DNA of 64,000 bases from Herbiconiux sp. SALV-R1 (GTDB taxonomy: Bacteria > Actinomycetota > Actinomycetes > Actinomycetales > Microbacteriaceae), in NCBI RefSeq assembly GCF_013113715.1, contig NZ_CP053344.1:930001-994000 (forward strand), in the 5' to 3' direction. How positions within the stretch are numbered: the first letter of the stretch is position 1; every line of letters starts with the position of its first letter. Both the position numbers and the translations under genes were made by a program. A model generated the notes under the pieces. It saw only the letters and a program-made list of their open reading frames with translations. It searched no databases and was not told the origin of the DNA. This document shows positions 48,004 through 58,440 of this stretch, in pieces.

Positions 48004-48078
48004 AAGATAGCGCCGACCCCCACCCGCAGCAACGATTTCGACCACGGGTGTCACGAACCGACTGTCAGGGATGCGAGT

Positions 48079-48110
48079 TATGATTGGCACTCTGAATGTG
48101 TGAGTGCCAG
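48079..48110 (+). promoter_or_regulatory. hrcA promoter -10 box and CIRCE operator
   Basis: TATGAT (48079-48084) is a good -10 box. Next to it, TGGCACTC (48085-48092) and GAGTGCCA (48102-48109) form a perfect CIRCE-type inverted repeat with the classical 9-bp spacer. HrcA binds CIRCE and represses heat-shock genes at normal temperature. The operator covers the expected transcription start, 19 bp before the hrcA ATG, so the hrcA-dnaJ unit is autoregulated. Confidence 0.9.
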
Positions 48111-48128
48111 CGAGAGGACGGTGTCGCC

Positions 48129-49163
48129 ATGGTCTCCGAACGCAGTCTCGAGGTGCTGCGCGTCATCGTGCAGGACTATGTCGCCTCGCGCGAGCCCGTC
48201 GGTTCGAAGAGCATCGCCGAGCGTCATTCCTTCGGGGTCTCGGCGGCGACCATCCGCAACGACATGGCCCTCCTCGAGGAGGAGGAGCTCATCACCGCTC
48301 CGCACACCTCGAGCGGCCGGGTGCCCACCGACAAGGGCTACCGTCTCTTCGTCGACCACCTCTCCGACGTGCGCCCGCTCACGCAGGCGCAGCGGCACGC
48401 CATCGAGACCTTCCTGGGCTCCTCGGTCGACGTCGACGACGTGCTCGCCCGCACCGTGCGCCTGCTCTCCCAGCTCACCCACCAGGTCGCCCTGGTGCAG
48501 TACCCCTCGCGTTCGCAGGCGAAGGTGCGCCACGTCGAGCTGGTGGCCCTCGCCACCCGGCGCCTCATGACCGTGGTCATCACCGACACCGGCCACGTCG
48601 ATCAGCGCATCGTCGAGGTGCCCGCCGACCTCGACGACTCCTTCATCGCCGAGTTGCGTCAGCGCTTCAACGAGACGCTCTCGGGCCTCGGTCTCCTCGA
48701 GGCGGCGGCTGCGCTGCCGGGAGCCGTCGACCGCTTCGCGCCCGACCGCGCGCCGACGGCGACCGTGGTGGCGGCCACCCTGCAGGAGCAGGTCACCGCG
48801 AACCGGCAGGAGAAGCTGCTCATCGCCGGCGCCGCGAACCTGGTGCGCACCGAAGACGACTTCCACGGCAGCATCCTCCCGGTGCTCGAGGCCGTCGAGG
48901 AGCAGGTGGTGCTGCTCCGCCTGTTCAGCGAGATGGAGGCCGACCAGCGCGGCATCTCGGTGTCGATCGGCCGCGAGAACGAGTCGTTCGGCCTCGGCGA
49001 GACCTCGGTGCTGGCGAGCGGCTACACCGGCATCGGCACCGCTGTGGCGCGCCTCGGCGTCCTCGGCCCCACCCGCATGGACTACTCGAGCAACATCTCC
49101 GCGGTGCGCGCCGTCGCCCGCTACCTCTCCCGCACCCTCGGGGAGGCGGGCGCACAGGGCTGA
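48129..49163 (+). CDS. hrcA: Heat-inducible transcription repressor HrcA
   Basis: This 344-residue repressor has an N-terminal winged helix (about 1-75: [20 protein letters not shown] and [15 protein letters not shown]) and a GAF-like dimerisation and folding-sensor domain. It binds CIRCE and is inactivated when GroEL is titrated by unfolded proteins. ATG 48129 follows AGAGGA. It lies directly downstream of the CIRCE site and upstream of dnaJ. Confidence 0.96.
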   Translation: MVSERSLEVLRVIVQDYVASREPVGSKSIAERHSFGVSAATIRNDMALLEEEELITAPHTSSGRVPTDKGYRLFVDHLSDVRPLTQAQRHAIETFLGSSVDVDDVLARTVRLLSQLTHQVALVQYPSRSQAKVRHVELVALATRRLMTVVITDTGHVDQRIVEVPADLDDSFIAELRQRFNETLSGLGLLEAAAALPGAVDRFAPDRAPTATVVAATLQEQVTANRQEKLLIAGAANLVRTEDDFHGSILPVLEAVEEQVVLLRLFSEMEADQRGISVSIGRENESFGLGETSVLASGYTGIGTAVARLGVLGPTRMDYSSNISAVRAVARYLSRTLGEAGAQG

Positions 49164-49240
49164 CCGGCCCCGCGCATCCGTTCGCCCTCCCCGCACCGAA
49201 TCTTTCCGACTCACGACCGATACCGAAGGAGAAGCCCCTG

Positions 49241-50353
49241 GTGGCTGACCACTACGACGTGCTCGGGGTGTCGCGCGAAGCGACGCCCGAGGAGATCAAG
49301 AAGGCCTACCGCCGTCTGGCGCGCGAACTGCACCCCGACGTGAACCCGAGCCCGGATGCGCAGGAGAAGTTCAAGCAGGTCACCCACGCCTACGACGTGC
49401 TGAGCGACCCCGGCCAGCGCCGCGACTACGACCGCGGCCCCCAGCCCGGCTTCGGCGGCGGCGGAGCCCAGGGCTTCGGCGGCTTCGGCGACATCTTCGA
49501 GACCTTCTTCGGCGGCCAGGGCGGGGGCACTCGCGGCCCGAAGTCGCGCGCCGAGCGTGGTCAAGACGCCCTGCTGCGGGTGGAGGTCGACCTCGGCGAG
49601 GTGGTCTTCGGCACGCACCGCGACCTCGAGGTCGACACCGCCGTGCTCTGCGAGACCTGCAACGGCTCGTGCTGCCAGCCGGGCACGAGCCCGGTCACCT
49701 GCGACATCTGCCACGGCTCGGGCTCGATCCAGCGCACCGTGCGGTCGCTGCTCGGCAACGTCGTCACGAGCGCTCCGTGCGGCACCTGCCGCGGCTACGG
49801 GTCGATCATCCCGAACCCGTGCCACACCTGCCAGGGCCAGGGTCGCGTGCGTGCGCGTCGCACCATTCCCATCGACATCCCCGCCGGTGTCGACACCGGG
49901 CTGCGGCTGCAGCTTCCGGGTCACGGCGAGGTGGGCCCCGCGGGCGGCCCGCAGGGCGACATCTACCTCGAGATCAAGGTGAAGCACCACGAGGTCTACT
50001 CCCGCAACGACGACGATCTGCTGTGCACCCTCGAGGTGCAGATGTGGGATGCGGTGCTCGGCACCACCACCACCATCAAGGCCCTCGACGGCGACATCGA
50101 GCTCGAGATCAAGCCGGGCACGCAGAGCGCCGACGTGCTCACCATCAAGGGCCGCGGCATCACGCACCTGCGCGGCAGCGGTCGCGGCGACCTCAAGGTC
50201 GGGGTGCAGGTGGTGACGCCCACGAAGCTCGACCACAAGCAGAAGGAGCTGGTGAAGCAGCTCGCCGCTGCGCACAAGTACCCGGCGCCGAGCCTCGGGC
50301 ACTTCCAGCAGGGACTGTTCGCGAAGCTCCGCGACCGCTTCCTCAACGTCTGA
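49241..50353 (+). CDS. dnaJ: Chaperone protein DnaJ
   Basis: This 370-residue type I DnaJ co-chaperone stimulates DnaK ATPase. The J domain has HPD at 31-33, a Gly/Phe-rich linker follows (about 70-100), then four cysteine-pair zinc motifs (CETC, CDIC, CGTC, CHTC) and the C-terminal substrate domains. The first zinc motif reads CETCNGSC rather than CxxCxGxG. GTG 49241 has AAGGAG 9 nt upstream. It is the hrcA-linked second dnaJ of actinobacteria; the dnaK-linked one would be elsewhere. Confidence 0.95.
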   Translation: MADHYDVLGVSREATPEEIKKAYRRLARELHPDVNPSPDAQEKFKQVTHAYDVLSDPGQRRDYDRGPQPGFGGGGAQGFGGFGDIFETFFGGQGGGTRGPKSRAERGQDALLRVEVDLGEVVFGTHRDLEVDTAVLCETCNGSCCQPGTSPVTCDICHGSGSIQRTVRSLLGNVVTSAPCGTCRGYGSIIPNPCHTCQGQGRVRARRTIPIDIPAGVDTGLRLQLPGHGEVGPAGGPQGDIYLEIKVKHHEVYSRNDDDLLCTLEVQMWDAVLGTTTTIKALDGDIELEIKPGTQSADVLTIKGRGITHLRGSGRGDLKVGVQVVTPTKLDHKQKELVKQLAAAHKYPAPSLGHFQQGLFAKLRDRFLNV

Positions 50354-50363
50354 CGGGCACCCG

Positions 50364-51161
50364 ATGAGCTCTCTGTTCCTGCGCGCCGACCTGGCGCTCG
50401 CGCCCCACGAGGTGGGCGAGGTGGTCACCCTGTCGGGCGACGAGGCGCGCCACGCGGTGACCGTCAACCGGCTGCGGGTCGGCGAGCACACCGCGCTCGG
50501 CGACGGCAACGGCCTCGTGGTGCACGGCGTCGTGGTGCGCGTCGAGGGCAAGGAGCTCGACATCGCCGTGGAGCGCTCCGAGGTGCACGAGGCGCCCACC
50601 CCCCGGCTGGTGCTCGTGCAAGCGCTCGCGAAGGGCGACCGCGACGAGCTCGCCATCCAGGCCGCCACCGAGCTCGGGGTGGCCGCGGTGGTGCCGTGGC
50701 AGGCCGAGCGCTCGGTGTCGCGCTGGAACGAGCAGAAGGCGGCCAAGGGCGTCGAGCGCTGGTCGACGATCGTGCGCGAGGCGGCGAAGCAGTCGATCAG
50801 GCCGTTCGTGCCGGCGGTCGGCGATCTCGTCGACACGACCGCGCTCGCGGCCGTCGCCCGCGAGGGCGGGGAGGGCAGACGGATGCTGCTGCTCGAGCCC
50901 TCCGCCGAGATGCGGCTCACCGAGCTCGCGCTCGAGCCGCTCCGCGGCACGGGCGGGCCGGTCACCTCGGCCGACGAGTCGAACACCGAGCCCACCGTCT
51001 TGCTCGTGGTCGGGCCGGAGGGCGGCATCTCGCCGCGCGAGCTCGAACTGCTCGGCGAGGCGGGCGCCGTGGCCGTGCGCCTCGGCGACGAGGTGCTGCG
51101 CACCTCGACCGCGGGGCCGGCAGCGCTCGCGGTGCTGAACGCCGCGTTCGGACGCTGGTAG
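50364..51161 (+). CDS. rsmE: 16S rRNA (uracil(1498)-N(3))-methyltransferase
   Basis: This 265-residue SPOUT-class methyltransferase methylates U1498 of 16S rRNA using S-adenosylmethionine. It has an N-terminal PUA-like domain (GDEARHAVTVNRLRVGE) and the C-terminal knot with VGPEGGISPRELELL and RLGDEVLRTSTAGPAAL. It follows dnaJ by 10 bp, a widespread pairing. The ATG at 50364 needs no special explanation. Confidence 0.95.
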   Translation: MSSLFLRADLALAPHEVGEVVTLSGDEARHAVTVNRLRVGEHTALGDGNGLVVHGVVVRVEGKELDIAVERSEVHEAPTPRLVLVQALAKGDRDELAIQAATELGVAAVVPWQAERSVSRWNEQKAAKGVERWSTIVREAAKQSIRPFVPAVGDLVDTTALAAVAREGGEGRRMLLLEPSAEMRLTELALEPLRGTGGPVTSADESNTEPTVLLVVGPEGGISPRELELLGEAGAVAVRLGDEVLRTSTAGPAALAVLNAAFGRW

Positions 51162-51227
51162 CGAACCACGCCCTCGCGCGGGTCGCCACCCCTGCTGGCC
51201 GGGCCCGCCCGAAACTAGGATGGAGTC

Positions 51228-51584
51228 ATGTCCAGCACCGAATCGTCCCCCTCGATCTTCTCGCGCATCGTCGCCCGTGAGATCCCCGCCACCATCGTGC
51301 GGGAGACCGACCGGGTGATCGCCTTCGAAGACATCGCGCCCCAGGCTCCCGTGCACGTGCTCGTCGTTCCGAAGACCGAGCAGTACCGCGACGTCGTCGA
51401 GCTCGCCGCGGGCGACCCCGCCCTTCTCGCCGAGCTCGTCGCCACGGCGAAGGAGATCGCCGACGAGCGCGCCGACGGCGAGTTCCGTCTCCTCTTCAAC
51501 ACCGGCGAGAACGCCGGTCAGACCGTCTTCCATGTGCACGCCCATGTTCTCGCGGGCGGCCTGAAGGAATCGTCACTTGGCTGA
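51228..51584 (+). CDS. HIT-domain nucleotide-binding protein
   Basis: This 118-residue histidine-triad protein of the HINT type has the triad HVHAHV at 102-107 and the early IFSRIVAREIPATIV. HINT proteins hydrolyse purine-nucleoside phosphoramidates. The C-terminus overlaps the phoH start by 8 bp, so translation of phoH is coupled. ATG 51228 is supported by the spacing and by conservation from residue 9. Confidence 0.94.
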   Translation: MSSTESSPSIFSRIVAREIPATIVRETDRVIAFEDIAPQAPVHVLVVPKTEQYRDVVELAAGDPALLAELVATAKEIADERADGEFRLLFNTGENAGQTVFHVHAHVLAGGLKESSLG

Positions 51585-52656
51585 AACCCCGTCCACCCCG
51601 TCCGTCCCCTCCGCCTCCGAGGCCGCCACCGGCGCATCCGAAGCCCGACTCCACGTCGACGGCGTCGAGATGGTGCGCCTGCTCGGCCCGCAAGACCGGC
51701 TGCTGACCACCATGGAGCGCCAGTTCCCGCAGGTCACCGTGCTCGTGCGGGGCAACGACATCTCGCTCACGGGTGAGCCCTCGCAGGTCGAGGGCGCCCG
51801 GCGCCTGGTCGAAGAGCTGCTCGAGCTCGTGCGCGGCGGCCACGAGGTCACGCCCGTCGAGGTCACGAGCTCGGCGCGCATGCTCGAGAACGACCGCTCC
51901 GCGCATCCGGCAGCCGAGCTGCTGAGCCAGGCCATCGTCACCGCGCGGGGCAAGAGCGTGCGGCCGAAGACCGCAGGGCAGAAGAGCTACGTCGACGCCA
52001 TCGACGAGAACACGATCGTCTTCGGCATCGGCCCGGCCGGTACCGGCAAGACCTACCTCGCCATGGCGAAGGCCGTGCAGGCGCTGCAGCGCAAGGAGGT
52101 GGAGCGCATCATCCTCACCCGGCCCGCCGTCGAGGCGGGGGAGCGGCTCGGCTTCCTGCCCGGCACGCTGACCGACAAGATCGACCCCTACCTCCGCCCC
52201 CTCTACGACGCGCTCAACGAGATGATGGACCCGGAGATCGTGCCGAAGCTCCTGGCCGTCGGCACCATCGAGGTGGCGCCCCTGGCCTACATGCGAGGTC
52301 GTACGCTGAACAACTCGTTCGTCGTGCTCGACGAGGCGCAGAACACGACTCCCGAGCAGATGAAGATGTTCCTCACCCGCCTCGGCTTCGGCTCGAAGAT
52401 GGTGGTGACGGGCGACATCACCCAGGTCGACCTGCCCATCGGCACCAGCGGTCTGCAGGTCGTCACGCGCATCCTCGACTCGATCGACGACATCCACTTC
52501 GCCACGCTCACGAGCGCCGACGTGGTGCGGCACACCCTGGTGGGGCAGATCGTCGACGCGTACACGAAATACGATCAGGTGCAGCTCGCCCGCCGCGAGA
52601 ACCCCGGGTACCAGGGGCCGAGCGAGCGCGACCGCCGGTACAAGAACAAGCGATGA
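51577..52656 (+). CDS. phoH: PhoH family ATPase
   Basis: This 359-residue protein has a KH-like N-terminal part and a PhoH ATPase domain. Walker A is GPAGTGKT at 152-159 and Walker B reads FVVLDEAQN. It is probably an RNA helicase or ribosome-associated ATPase; adjacent ybeY supports an rRNA-maturation role. The TTG 51577 start is supported by AAGGAA 7 nt upstream, inside the HIT gene. Confidence 0.93.
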   Translation: MAETPSTPSVPSASEAATGASEARLHVDGVEMVRLLGPQDRLLTTMERQFPQVTVLVRGNDISLTGEPSQVEGARRLVEELLELVRGGHEVTPVEVTSSARMLENDRSAHPAAELLSQAIVTARGKSVRPKTAGQKSYVDAIDENTIVFGIGPAGTGKTYLAMAKAVQALQRKEVERIILTRPAVEAGERLGFLPGTLTDKIDPYLRPLYDALNEMMDPEIVPKLLAVGTIEVAPLAYMRGRTLNNSFVVLDEAQNTTPEQMKMFLTRLGFGSKMVVTGDITQVDLPIGTSGLQVVTRILDSIDDIHFATLTSADVVRHTLVGQIVDAYTKYDQVQLARRENPGYQGPSERDRRYKNKR

Positions 52657-52666
52657 GGATGCCCAC

Positions 52667-53131
52667 GTGTCGATCGAACTGAACAACGAGTCGTCCATCG
52701 AGGTCGACGAGACGGCTCTGCTGCGCCTGGCGAGCTACGCGCTCGACCAGATGCACGTGCATCCGGATGCGGAGCTCGCCATCGTGCTGGTCGACGAGGC
52801 CGCCATGGAGCAGCTTCACGTGCAGTGGATGGACGAGCCCGGCCCCACCGACGTGCTCAGCTTCCCGATGGACGAGCTGCGCCCCGGCACCGAAGACTCG
52901 CCCACCCCGGCGGGCCTGCTCGGCGACGTGGTGCTCTGCCCGCAGGTGGCCGAGGAGCAGGCCAAGGCGGCCAAGCACTCGACGCTCGAGGAGCTGCTGC
53001 TGCTCACCACCCACGGCATCCTGCACCTGCTCGGCTTCGACCACGCCGAACCCGACGAGGAGCGCGAGATGTTCGGCATCCAGCGCGACATCCTGGTCGG
53101 CTTCGCGATGAGCGAGCGCCGCCGTAAGTAA
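52667..53131 (+). CDS. ybeY: Endoribonuclease YbeY, rRNA maturation factor
   Basis: This 154-residue single-strand endoribonuclease is involved in 16S rRNA 3'-end maturation and ribosome quality control. The zinc site HxxxHxxxxxH is formed by His116, His120 and His126 in [14 protein letters not shown] 52667 is preceded by GAGGA. The early HPDAEL codons contain a perfect 12-bp palindrome, GCATCCGGATGC, at 52759-52770. The stop overlaps the next start by one base. Confidence 0.95.
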   Translation: MSIELNNESSIEVDETALLRLASYALDQMHVHPDAELAIVLVDEAAMEQLHVQWMDEPGPTDVLSFPMDELRPGTEDSPTPAGLLGDVVLCPQVAEEQAKAAKHSTLEELLLLTTHGILHLLGFDHAEPDEEREMFGIQRDILVGFAMSERRRK

Positions 53132-54504
53132 TGACCATCGTCCTGTTCCTCCTCGCGGCCGTCGTGCTGGTGGCGCTGGGCGGCCTGTTCGCGGCGATCG
53201 ACACCGCCGTGCTCTCGCTCTCCCGCAGCGATCTGCTCGAGCTCGCCGAGCGGGCGCGCGCGAAACGGTCGCTCCGGGCCGTCGCCGAAGACCCGGCGGC
53301 TCACCTCAACGCCGCGAACTTCGCCCGCGTGGTGTTCGAGACCACGGCGGCGGTGCTCATCACCATCTCGTTCGCGTTCACCATCGATGAGCTGTGGATC
53401 GCCCTGGTGCTGTCGGCGGTCGTGATGACGGCGGTCTCGTTCGTGCTCGTGGGCTCGAGCCCGCGCAGCGTCGGCCGCGCGCATCCGAAAGCCATCGTGC
53501 GGTGGGGCGCCGTGCCCGTGCACGTCACCCGGGTGGTGCTCGGCCCCCTGGCGAACGCGCTCGTGGCGATCGGCAACCGCGTGACGCCGGGGCGCATCCG
53601 GTCGGGCACCTTCTCCTCCGAGGAGCAGCTGCTCAGCATGGTCGACGAGGCCACCGAGCTCGAGGTGCTCGAAGAAGACGACCGTGAGCTCATCCACTCC
53701 ATCCTCGAGTTCAACGACACGGTGGTGCGCGAGGTGATGATCCCGCGCACCGACATGGTGACGGTCGACGACGACGACACGGTCGGGCACGGCCTCGGGC
53801 TCTTCCTGAGTAAGGGCGTCTCCCGCATGCCCGTGGTGGTCGGCGGTCGCGTCGACGACATCTCGGGGGTGCTCTACCTCCGCGACGTCGCGCGGCTGAG
53901 CTACGAACGCCCGGCCAAGCTCGAGACCACCACGGTGGCCGAGCTCGCCCGGCCCGCCCTGCTCATCCCCGAGTCGAAGAAGGTCGACGACACCCTGCGG
54001 CAGATGCAGGCGGAGTCGAACCACCTCGCCATGGTGGTCGACGAGTACGGCGGCATCGCCGGCCTGGTCACCCTCGAAGACCTGCTCGAGGAACTCGTCG
54101 GCGACATCTCCGACGAGTACGACCGCGACATGGTGGAGGTCGAGCCGCTCGAGGCCGTCGACACCTTCCGGGTGAGCGCACGGCTGCCGGTCGACGAGCT
54201 GGGCGAGCTGTTCGGTCTCGAGCTCGACGACGACGACGTCGACACCGTGGGCGGCCTGCTCGCGAAGGGCCTCGGCAGGCTTCCCGAGACGGGCGACGAG
54301 GCGCGCATCGCGGGGCTCATCCTCACGGCAGACCGCACCGAGGGCAGACGCAAGCGCCTGGTCACCGCCACGGTGCGACGCGACCCGGATGCGCGGGGAG
54401 ACGACGACGGTGACACCGGCCCGGTGCGGGTCGCCACGGGCCCGGTGAAGCTGCCGAAGGCCGGCAAGGGCAAGACGCACGACGACACGAAGGAGAAGGC
54501 ATGA
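53131..54504 (+). CDS. CNNM/CorC-type membrane protein with CBS pair
   Basis: This 457-residue hemolysin C/CNNM family protein has N-terminal membrane helices (DUF21, about 1-140), two CBS domains (about 195-325, with MIPRTDMVTVD and VVDEYGGIAGLVTLEDLLEE), and a C-terminal CorC/HlyC domain (about 345-425). Members are linked to magnesium or cobalt efflux. The tail is charged (VKLPKAGKGKTHDDTKEKA). It lies between ybeY and era, as is usual, and its stop overlaps the era ATG. Confidence 0.92.
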   Translation: MTIVLFLLAAVVLVALGGLFAAIDTAVLSLSRSDLLELAERARAKRSLRAVAEDPAAHLNAANFARVVFETTAAVLITISFAFTIDELWIALVLSAVVMTAVSFVLVGSSPRSVGRAHPKAIVRWGAVPVHVTRVVLGPLANALVAIGNRVTPGRIRSGTFSSEEQLLSMVDEATELEVLEEDDRELIHSILEFNDTVVREVMIPRTDMVTVDDDDTVGHGLGLFLSKGVSRMPVVVGGRVDDISGVLYLRDVARLSYERPAKLETTTVAELARPALLIPESKKVDDTLRQMQAESNHLAMVVDEYGGIAGLVTLEDLLEELVGDISDEYDRDMVEVEPLEAVDTFRVSARLPVDELGELFGLELDDDDVDTVGGLLAKGLGRLPETGDEARIAGLILTADRTEGRRKRLVTATVRRDPDARGDDDGDTGPVRVATGPVKLPKAGKGKTHDDTKEKA

Positions 54505-55406
54505 GCGAGCAGGGCAGCGACGACTTCAGAGCGGGGTTCGTCACCTTCGTGGGCCGCCCGAACGTGGGCAAGTCGACCCTCACGAACGCGCTGGTGGGCG
54601 AGAAGGTCGCCATCACGAGTTCGAAGCCGCAGACCACGCGGCAGACCATCCGGGGCATCGTGCACGAGCCGGCCGGGCAGATCATCGTCGTCGACACCCC
54701 GGGCATGCACCGCCCGCGCACGCTGCTCGGCGAGCGGCTGAACTCGCTGGTGCAGTCGACCCTCGGCGACGTCGACGTCATCGGCTTCTGTCTTCCCGCC
54801 GACGAGAAGCTCGGGCCGGGCGACCGCTTCATCAACGAGCAGCTCGACGCCTACCCGGGCGCGAAGAAGGTGGCGATCGTCACGAAGATCGACCAGGCGT
54901 CGAAGCAGCGGGTGGGCGAGCAGCTGCTCGCCGTGTCGGAGCTGCGCGACTGGGAGGCGATCATCCCGGTGTCGGCCACCGACCGCATCCAGCTCGACGT
55001 GCTCGTGAACGAGCTCATCGCGCTGCTGCCGCGCTCCGAGAAGCTCTACCCCGACGACCAGTTCACCGACGCCGGCCTCGAGTCGCGCATCGCCGAGCTC
55101 ATCAGGGAGGCGGCGCTCGAGGGTGTGCGCGACGAGCTGCCGCACTCCATCGCCGTCACCATCGACGACATGACCGAGCGCGACGACCGCGACCTGGTGG
55201 AGATCTACGCGAACCTGTTCGTGGAGCGTGACAGCCAGAAGGGCATCATCATCGGCCCGAAGGGCTCCCGGCTCGGCGAGGTGGGTGCGCGGGCCAGGGC
55301 GCAGATCGAACCGCTGCTCGGCCGGCAGGTCTATCTGAACATCAGGGTGAAAGTGGCCAAAGACTGGCAGCGAGACGCCAAGCAGCTCGGAAGGCTGGGC
55401 TTCTGA
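54501..55406 (+). CDS. era: GTPase Era
   Basis: Era (301 residues) binds 16S rRNA and helps assemble the 30S subunit. G1 is GRPNVGKST at 18-26, DTPG follows, and the G4 motif reads TKID. The C-terminal KH domain includes GIIIGPKGSRLGEVGARAR. ATG 54501 overlaps the preceding stop (ATGA). It ends the lepA-to-era block. Confidence 0.96.
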   Translation: MSEQGSDDFRAGFVTFVGRPNVGKSTLTNALVGEKVAITSSKPQTTRQTIRGIVHEPAGQIIVVDTPGMHRPRTLLGERLNSLVQSTLGDVDVIGFCLPADEKLGPGDRFINEQLDAYPGAKKVAIVTKIDQASKQRVGEQLLAVSELRDWEAIIPVSATDRIQLDVLVNELIALLPRSEKLYPDDQFTDAGLESRIAELIREAALEGVRDELPHSIAVTIDDMTERDDRDLVEIYANLFVERDSQKGIIIGPKGSRLGEVGARARAQIEPLLGRQVYLNIRVKVAKDWQRDAKQLGRLGF

Positions 55407-55423
55407 CCCGATAGCCTGTAGTC

Positions 55424-56410
55424 GTGTCTACTGCCTCAACTGCCGAGAACCCGTTCGGCCAGGTGCTCGTCGCCATGGTCACCCCGTTCACCGCCGACGG
55501 CGAGGTCGACTGGCCCGGTGTGGAGAAGCTCATCGACGAGCTCATCGTCGGCGGCGCCGACGGTATCGTGGTGTCGGGAACGACGGGCGAGACCTCGACC
55601 CTCACCGACCCCGAGAAGATCAGGCTGGTCGAGGTGGGCAAAGACGTCGCGGCGGGGCGCGCCAAGATCATCACGGGCGGCGGTTCGAACGAGACCGCCC
55701 ACGCGATGCAGCTCGCCCGGCAGAGCGAGAAGGCGGGGGCCGACGGCAACCTCGTCGTCACGCCGTACTACAACAAGCCGACGCAGGCGGGCATCCTCAC
55801 CCACTTCCGCATGATCGCCGACGCCACCGATCTGCCCGTCATCCTCTACGACATCCCCGGCCGCACCGGTGTGCCCATCAAGTACGAGACCATCCTGCGC
55901 CTGGCGAAGCACCCCAACGTGCTCGCGATCAAAGACGCCAAGGGCGACTTCAGCGAGGTGAGCCGGGTCATCAACCAGACCGAGCTGCTCTACTTCTCGG
56001 GCGACGACGCGAACGTGCTGCCGCACATGTCGATCGGGGCGGTCGGCCTCATCGGCGTCACGGCGAACGTGGCGCCCGCGCCCTACCGCACCATCGTCGA
56101 CGCCGTGAACGCGGGCGACCTGGCCACGGCGACGGCCGCACACCAGTCGCTCGAGCCGCTGGTGCGCGCCATCATGACGCATGTTCCCGGTACGGTGGCG
56201 GCGAAGTACATCCTGCACGGCCTCGGCCGCATCGGCAGCCCCCGCGTGCGCCTTCCCCTGGTCGGCCCCGAGGAGTGGGAGGCCGCCCAGATCGAAGACG
56301 AGATCGACCTGGTGAAGGGCATCGAGGGGCTCGGCCTCAAGAACTTCCGCCCCGACCGCAACGCTGCCGCCGGCGGAGCGCTGCCGAAGGTGGCGGGAAC
56401 CACCCGCTGA
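55424..56410 (+). CDS. dapA: 4-hydroxy-tetrahydrodipicolinate synthase
   Basis: This 328-residue class I aldolase of the DHDPS family condenses pyruvate and aspartate semialdehyde for lysine and diaminopimelate. The Schiff-base lysine is in LAIKDAKGD, the tyrosine of the proton relay in VVTPYYNKP, and SGTTGETSTL binds pyruvate. GTG 55424 lies 17 bp after era. dapA and rnj are neighbours in many actinobacteria. Confidence 0.95.
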   Translation: MSTASTAENPFGQVLVAMVTPFTADGEVDWPGVEKLIDELIVGGADGIVVSGTTGETSTLTDPEKIRLVEVGKDVAAGRAKIITGGGSNETAHAMQLARQSEKAGADGNLVVTPYYNKPTQAGILTHFRMIADATDLPVILYDIPGRTGVPIKYETILRLAKHPNVLAIKDAKGDFSEVSRVINQTELLYFSGDDANVLPHMSIGAVGLIGVTANVAPAPYRTIVDAVNAGDLATATAAHQSLEPLVRAIMTHVPGTVAAKYILHGLGRIGSPRVRLPLVGPEEWEAAQIEDEIDLVKGIEGLGLKNFRPDRNAAAGGALPKVAGTTR

Positions 56411-56507
56411 GCGCCCTCGAGGTCGGCGCGGCGCACAGCACAACAGACCACAGCGTGAGCACGACGCCACGCACCGCACGACGACCCACGAGAACTGAGG
56501 AGGGCGC

Positions 56508-58187
56508 ATGAACACCAGCCCCGTCTACGATCCGCCGACCCTGGAGGCGGGCACACTCCGCATCACGCCGGTGGGAGGCCTCGGCGAGATCGGCCGCAAC
56601 ATGACCGTCTTCGAGTACGAGGGCAAGCTCCTCGTCGTCGACTGCGGCGTGCTGTTCCCCGAGGAGCACCAGCCGGGTGTCGACCTCATCCTCCCCGACT
56701 TCAGCATCGTGCGCGATCGCCTCGACGACATCGTCGGCATCGTGCTCACGCACGGCCACGAAGACCACATCGGCGCCGTGCCCTACCTGCTGAAGCTGCG
56801 CGAAGACATCCCGCTCATCGGTTCGGCGCTCACCCTCGCGCTCGTCGAGGCGAAGCTCAAGGAGCACCGCATCACGCCCTACACCTTCGACGTGGCCGAG
56901 GGGCAGATCGAGAACCTCGGGCCGTTCGAGTGCGAGTTCGTGGCGGTGAACCACTCGATTCCGGATGCGCTGGCCGTCGCCATCAAGACACCGGGCGGCG
57001 TGGTGCTGCACACCGGCGACTTCAAGATGGACCAGCTGCCGCTCGACGACCGCCTCACCGACCTCCGGGCCTTCGCCCGTCTCGGCGAGGAGGGCGTCGA
57101 CCTGTTCCTCGTCGACTCGACCAACGCGGATGTCCCGGGCTTCACCCCGCTCGAGCGCGACATCGGCCCCGTGCTCGAGTCGATCATCGAGCGCGCCCCG
57201 CGGCGGGTGATCGTGGCGAGCTTCTCGAGCCACGTGCACCGCGTGCAGCAGGTGCTCGACGCGGCGCACGCCAACGGGCGCCGGGTGGCGCTGCTCGGGC
57301 GCTCGATGGTGCGGAACATGGGAATCGCCGCCGAGCTCGGGTACCTGAAGGTGCCCGAGGGTGTTCTCGTCGACTTCAAGAAGGCAGGTGACATCCCCGA
57401 CGACAAGATCGTCTACATGTCGACCGGGTCGCAGGGCGAGCCGATGGCGGTGCTCTCGCGCATGGTGAACAACGAGCACCAGATCGAGGTGGGAGAGGGC
57501 GACACCGTCATCCTCGCCTCCAGCCTCATCCCGGGTAACGAGAACGCCGTGTACCGCATCATCAACGGGCTCACCAAGCTCGGGGCCAACGTGGTGCACA
57601 AGGCCAACGCGAAGGTTCACGTCTCGGGGCACGCCGCCGCGGGCGAGCTGCTGTACTGCTACAACATCCTGAAGCCGAAGAACGTGCTGCCGGTGCACGG
57701 CGAGTACCGGCACCTGGTGGCGAACGCGAAGCTCGCCATCGACACCGGGGTGCCGAAGGAGAACACGATCATCGCCGAAGACGGCACCGTCATCGACCTG
57801 CGCGACGGGGTGGCGAAGGTGGTCGGGCAGTACGACCTCGGCTACGTGTACGTCGACGGTTCGACCGTAGGCGAGATCACCGACGCCGACCTCAAAGACC
57901 GCCGCATCCTCGGCGAGGAGGGCTTCATCTCGATCATCGTCGTGGTCGAAGCGCTCACCGGCAAGATCGTCGTGGGCCCCGAGATCCACGCCAAGGGCTT
58001 CGCCGAAGACGACTCCGTCTTCGACACCGTCAAGCCCAAGATCAGCGCCGCCCTCGCCGAGGCCGCCCAGAACGGCGTACGCGAGCCCTACGCCCTCCAA
58101 CAGGTCGTGCGCCGCACCGTCGGCCGCTGGGTGAACACCTCCTATCGGCGGCGCCCGATGATCGTGCCCTTGGTGATCGAGGCCTAA
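56508..58187 (+). CDS. rnj: Ribonuclease J
   Basis: RNase J (559 residues) is a combined endo- and 5'-3' exoribonuclease central to RNA decay in actinobacteria. The metallo-beta-lactamase motif THGHEDHIG places His82, His84, Asp86 and His87. The beta-CASP domain has DSTNADVPGF and SGHAAAGEL, followed by the C-terminal dimerisation domain. ATG 56508 is preceded by GAGGAGGG. The 3' side is followed by a 425-bp gap with a large inverted repeat. Confidence 0.95.
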   Translation: MNTSPVYDPPTLEAGTLRITPVGGLGEIGRNMTVFEYEGKLLVVDCGVLFPEEHQPGVDLILPDFSIVRDRLDDIVGIVLTHGHEDHIGAVPYLLKLREDIPLIGSALTLALVEAKLKEHRITPYTFDVAEGQIENLGPFECEFVAVNHSIPDALAVAIKTPGGVVLHTGDFKMDQLPLDDRLTDLRAFARLGEEGVDLFLVDSTNADVPGFTPLERDIGPVLESIIERAPRRVIVASFSSHVHRVQQVLDAAHANGRRVALLGRSMVRNMGIAAELGYLKVPEGVLVDFKKAGDIPDDKIVYMSTGSQGEPMAVLSRMVNNEHQIEVGEGDTVILASSLIPGNENAVYRIINGLTKLGANVVHKANAKVHVSGHAAAGELLYCYNILKPKNVLPVHGEYRHLVANAKLAIDTGVPKENTIIAEDGTVIDLRDGVAKVVGQYDLGYVYVDGSTVGEITDADLKDRRILGEEGFISIIVVVEALTGKIVVGPEIHAKGFAEDDSVFDTVKPKISAALAEAAQNGVREPYALQQVVRRTVGRWVNTSYRRRPMIVPLVIEA

Positions 58188-58227
58188 AGCGTTCGGGGTG
58201 CCGGGAGTCATCGGGCGCCGGCCTGCT

Positions 58228-58353
58228 GTGCTAGCTGCCGGCAGGGCCGTGCTGCGCGCGGCTCTGCCGGGGCGCGCCGGTCCTCGCCCGGCGCGCCGCG
58301 ACATGTGAGCACGCGGTCGCTGACGCGGCCACGCACTCACCCTGGGTCGTCGA
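58228..58353 (+). repeat. Left copy of a three-hairpin structured element
   Basis: Three hairpins in a row are seen on the plus strand. I is a 12-bp stem, CCGGCAGGGCCG (58238-58249) paired with CGGCTCTGCCGG (58259-58270), with one G-T pair and the loop TGCTGCGCG. II is a 10-bp stem, GGCGCGCCGG paired with CCGGCGCGCC (58271-58297). III pairs GTGAG with CTCAC (58305-58340) and, inside an ACGC/ACGC loop, GGTCGC with GCGGCC around TGAC. The start is GTGCTAGCTGCCG. Together with the opposite copy it fills the 425-bp gap between rnj and ftsK, where I see no protein gene. Confidence 0.9.
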
Positions 58354-58440
58354 GTACGGCCCGCGGCTTTCACGTCGCTGCCAGTACCTACTCGCAGATG
58401 GCGGGACAGAGGTGCGGGTTTCAGCGCAACAGGCCTCTGT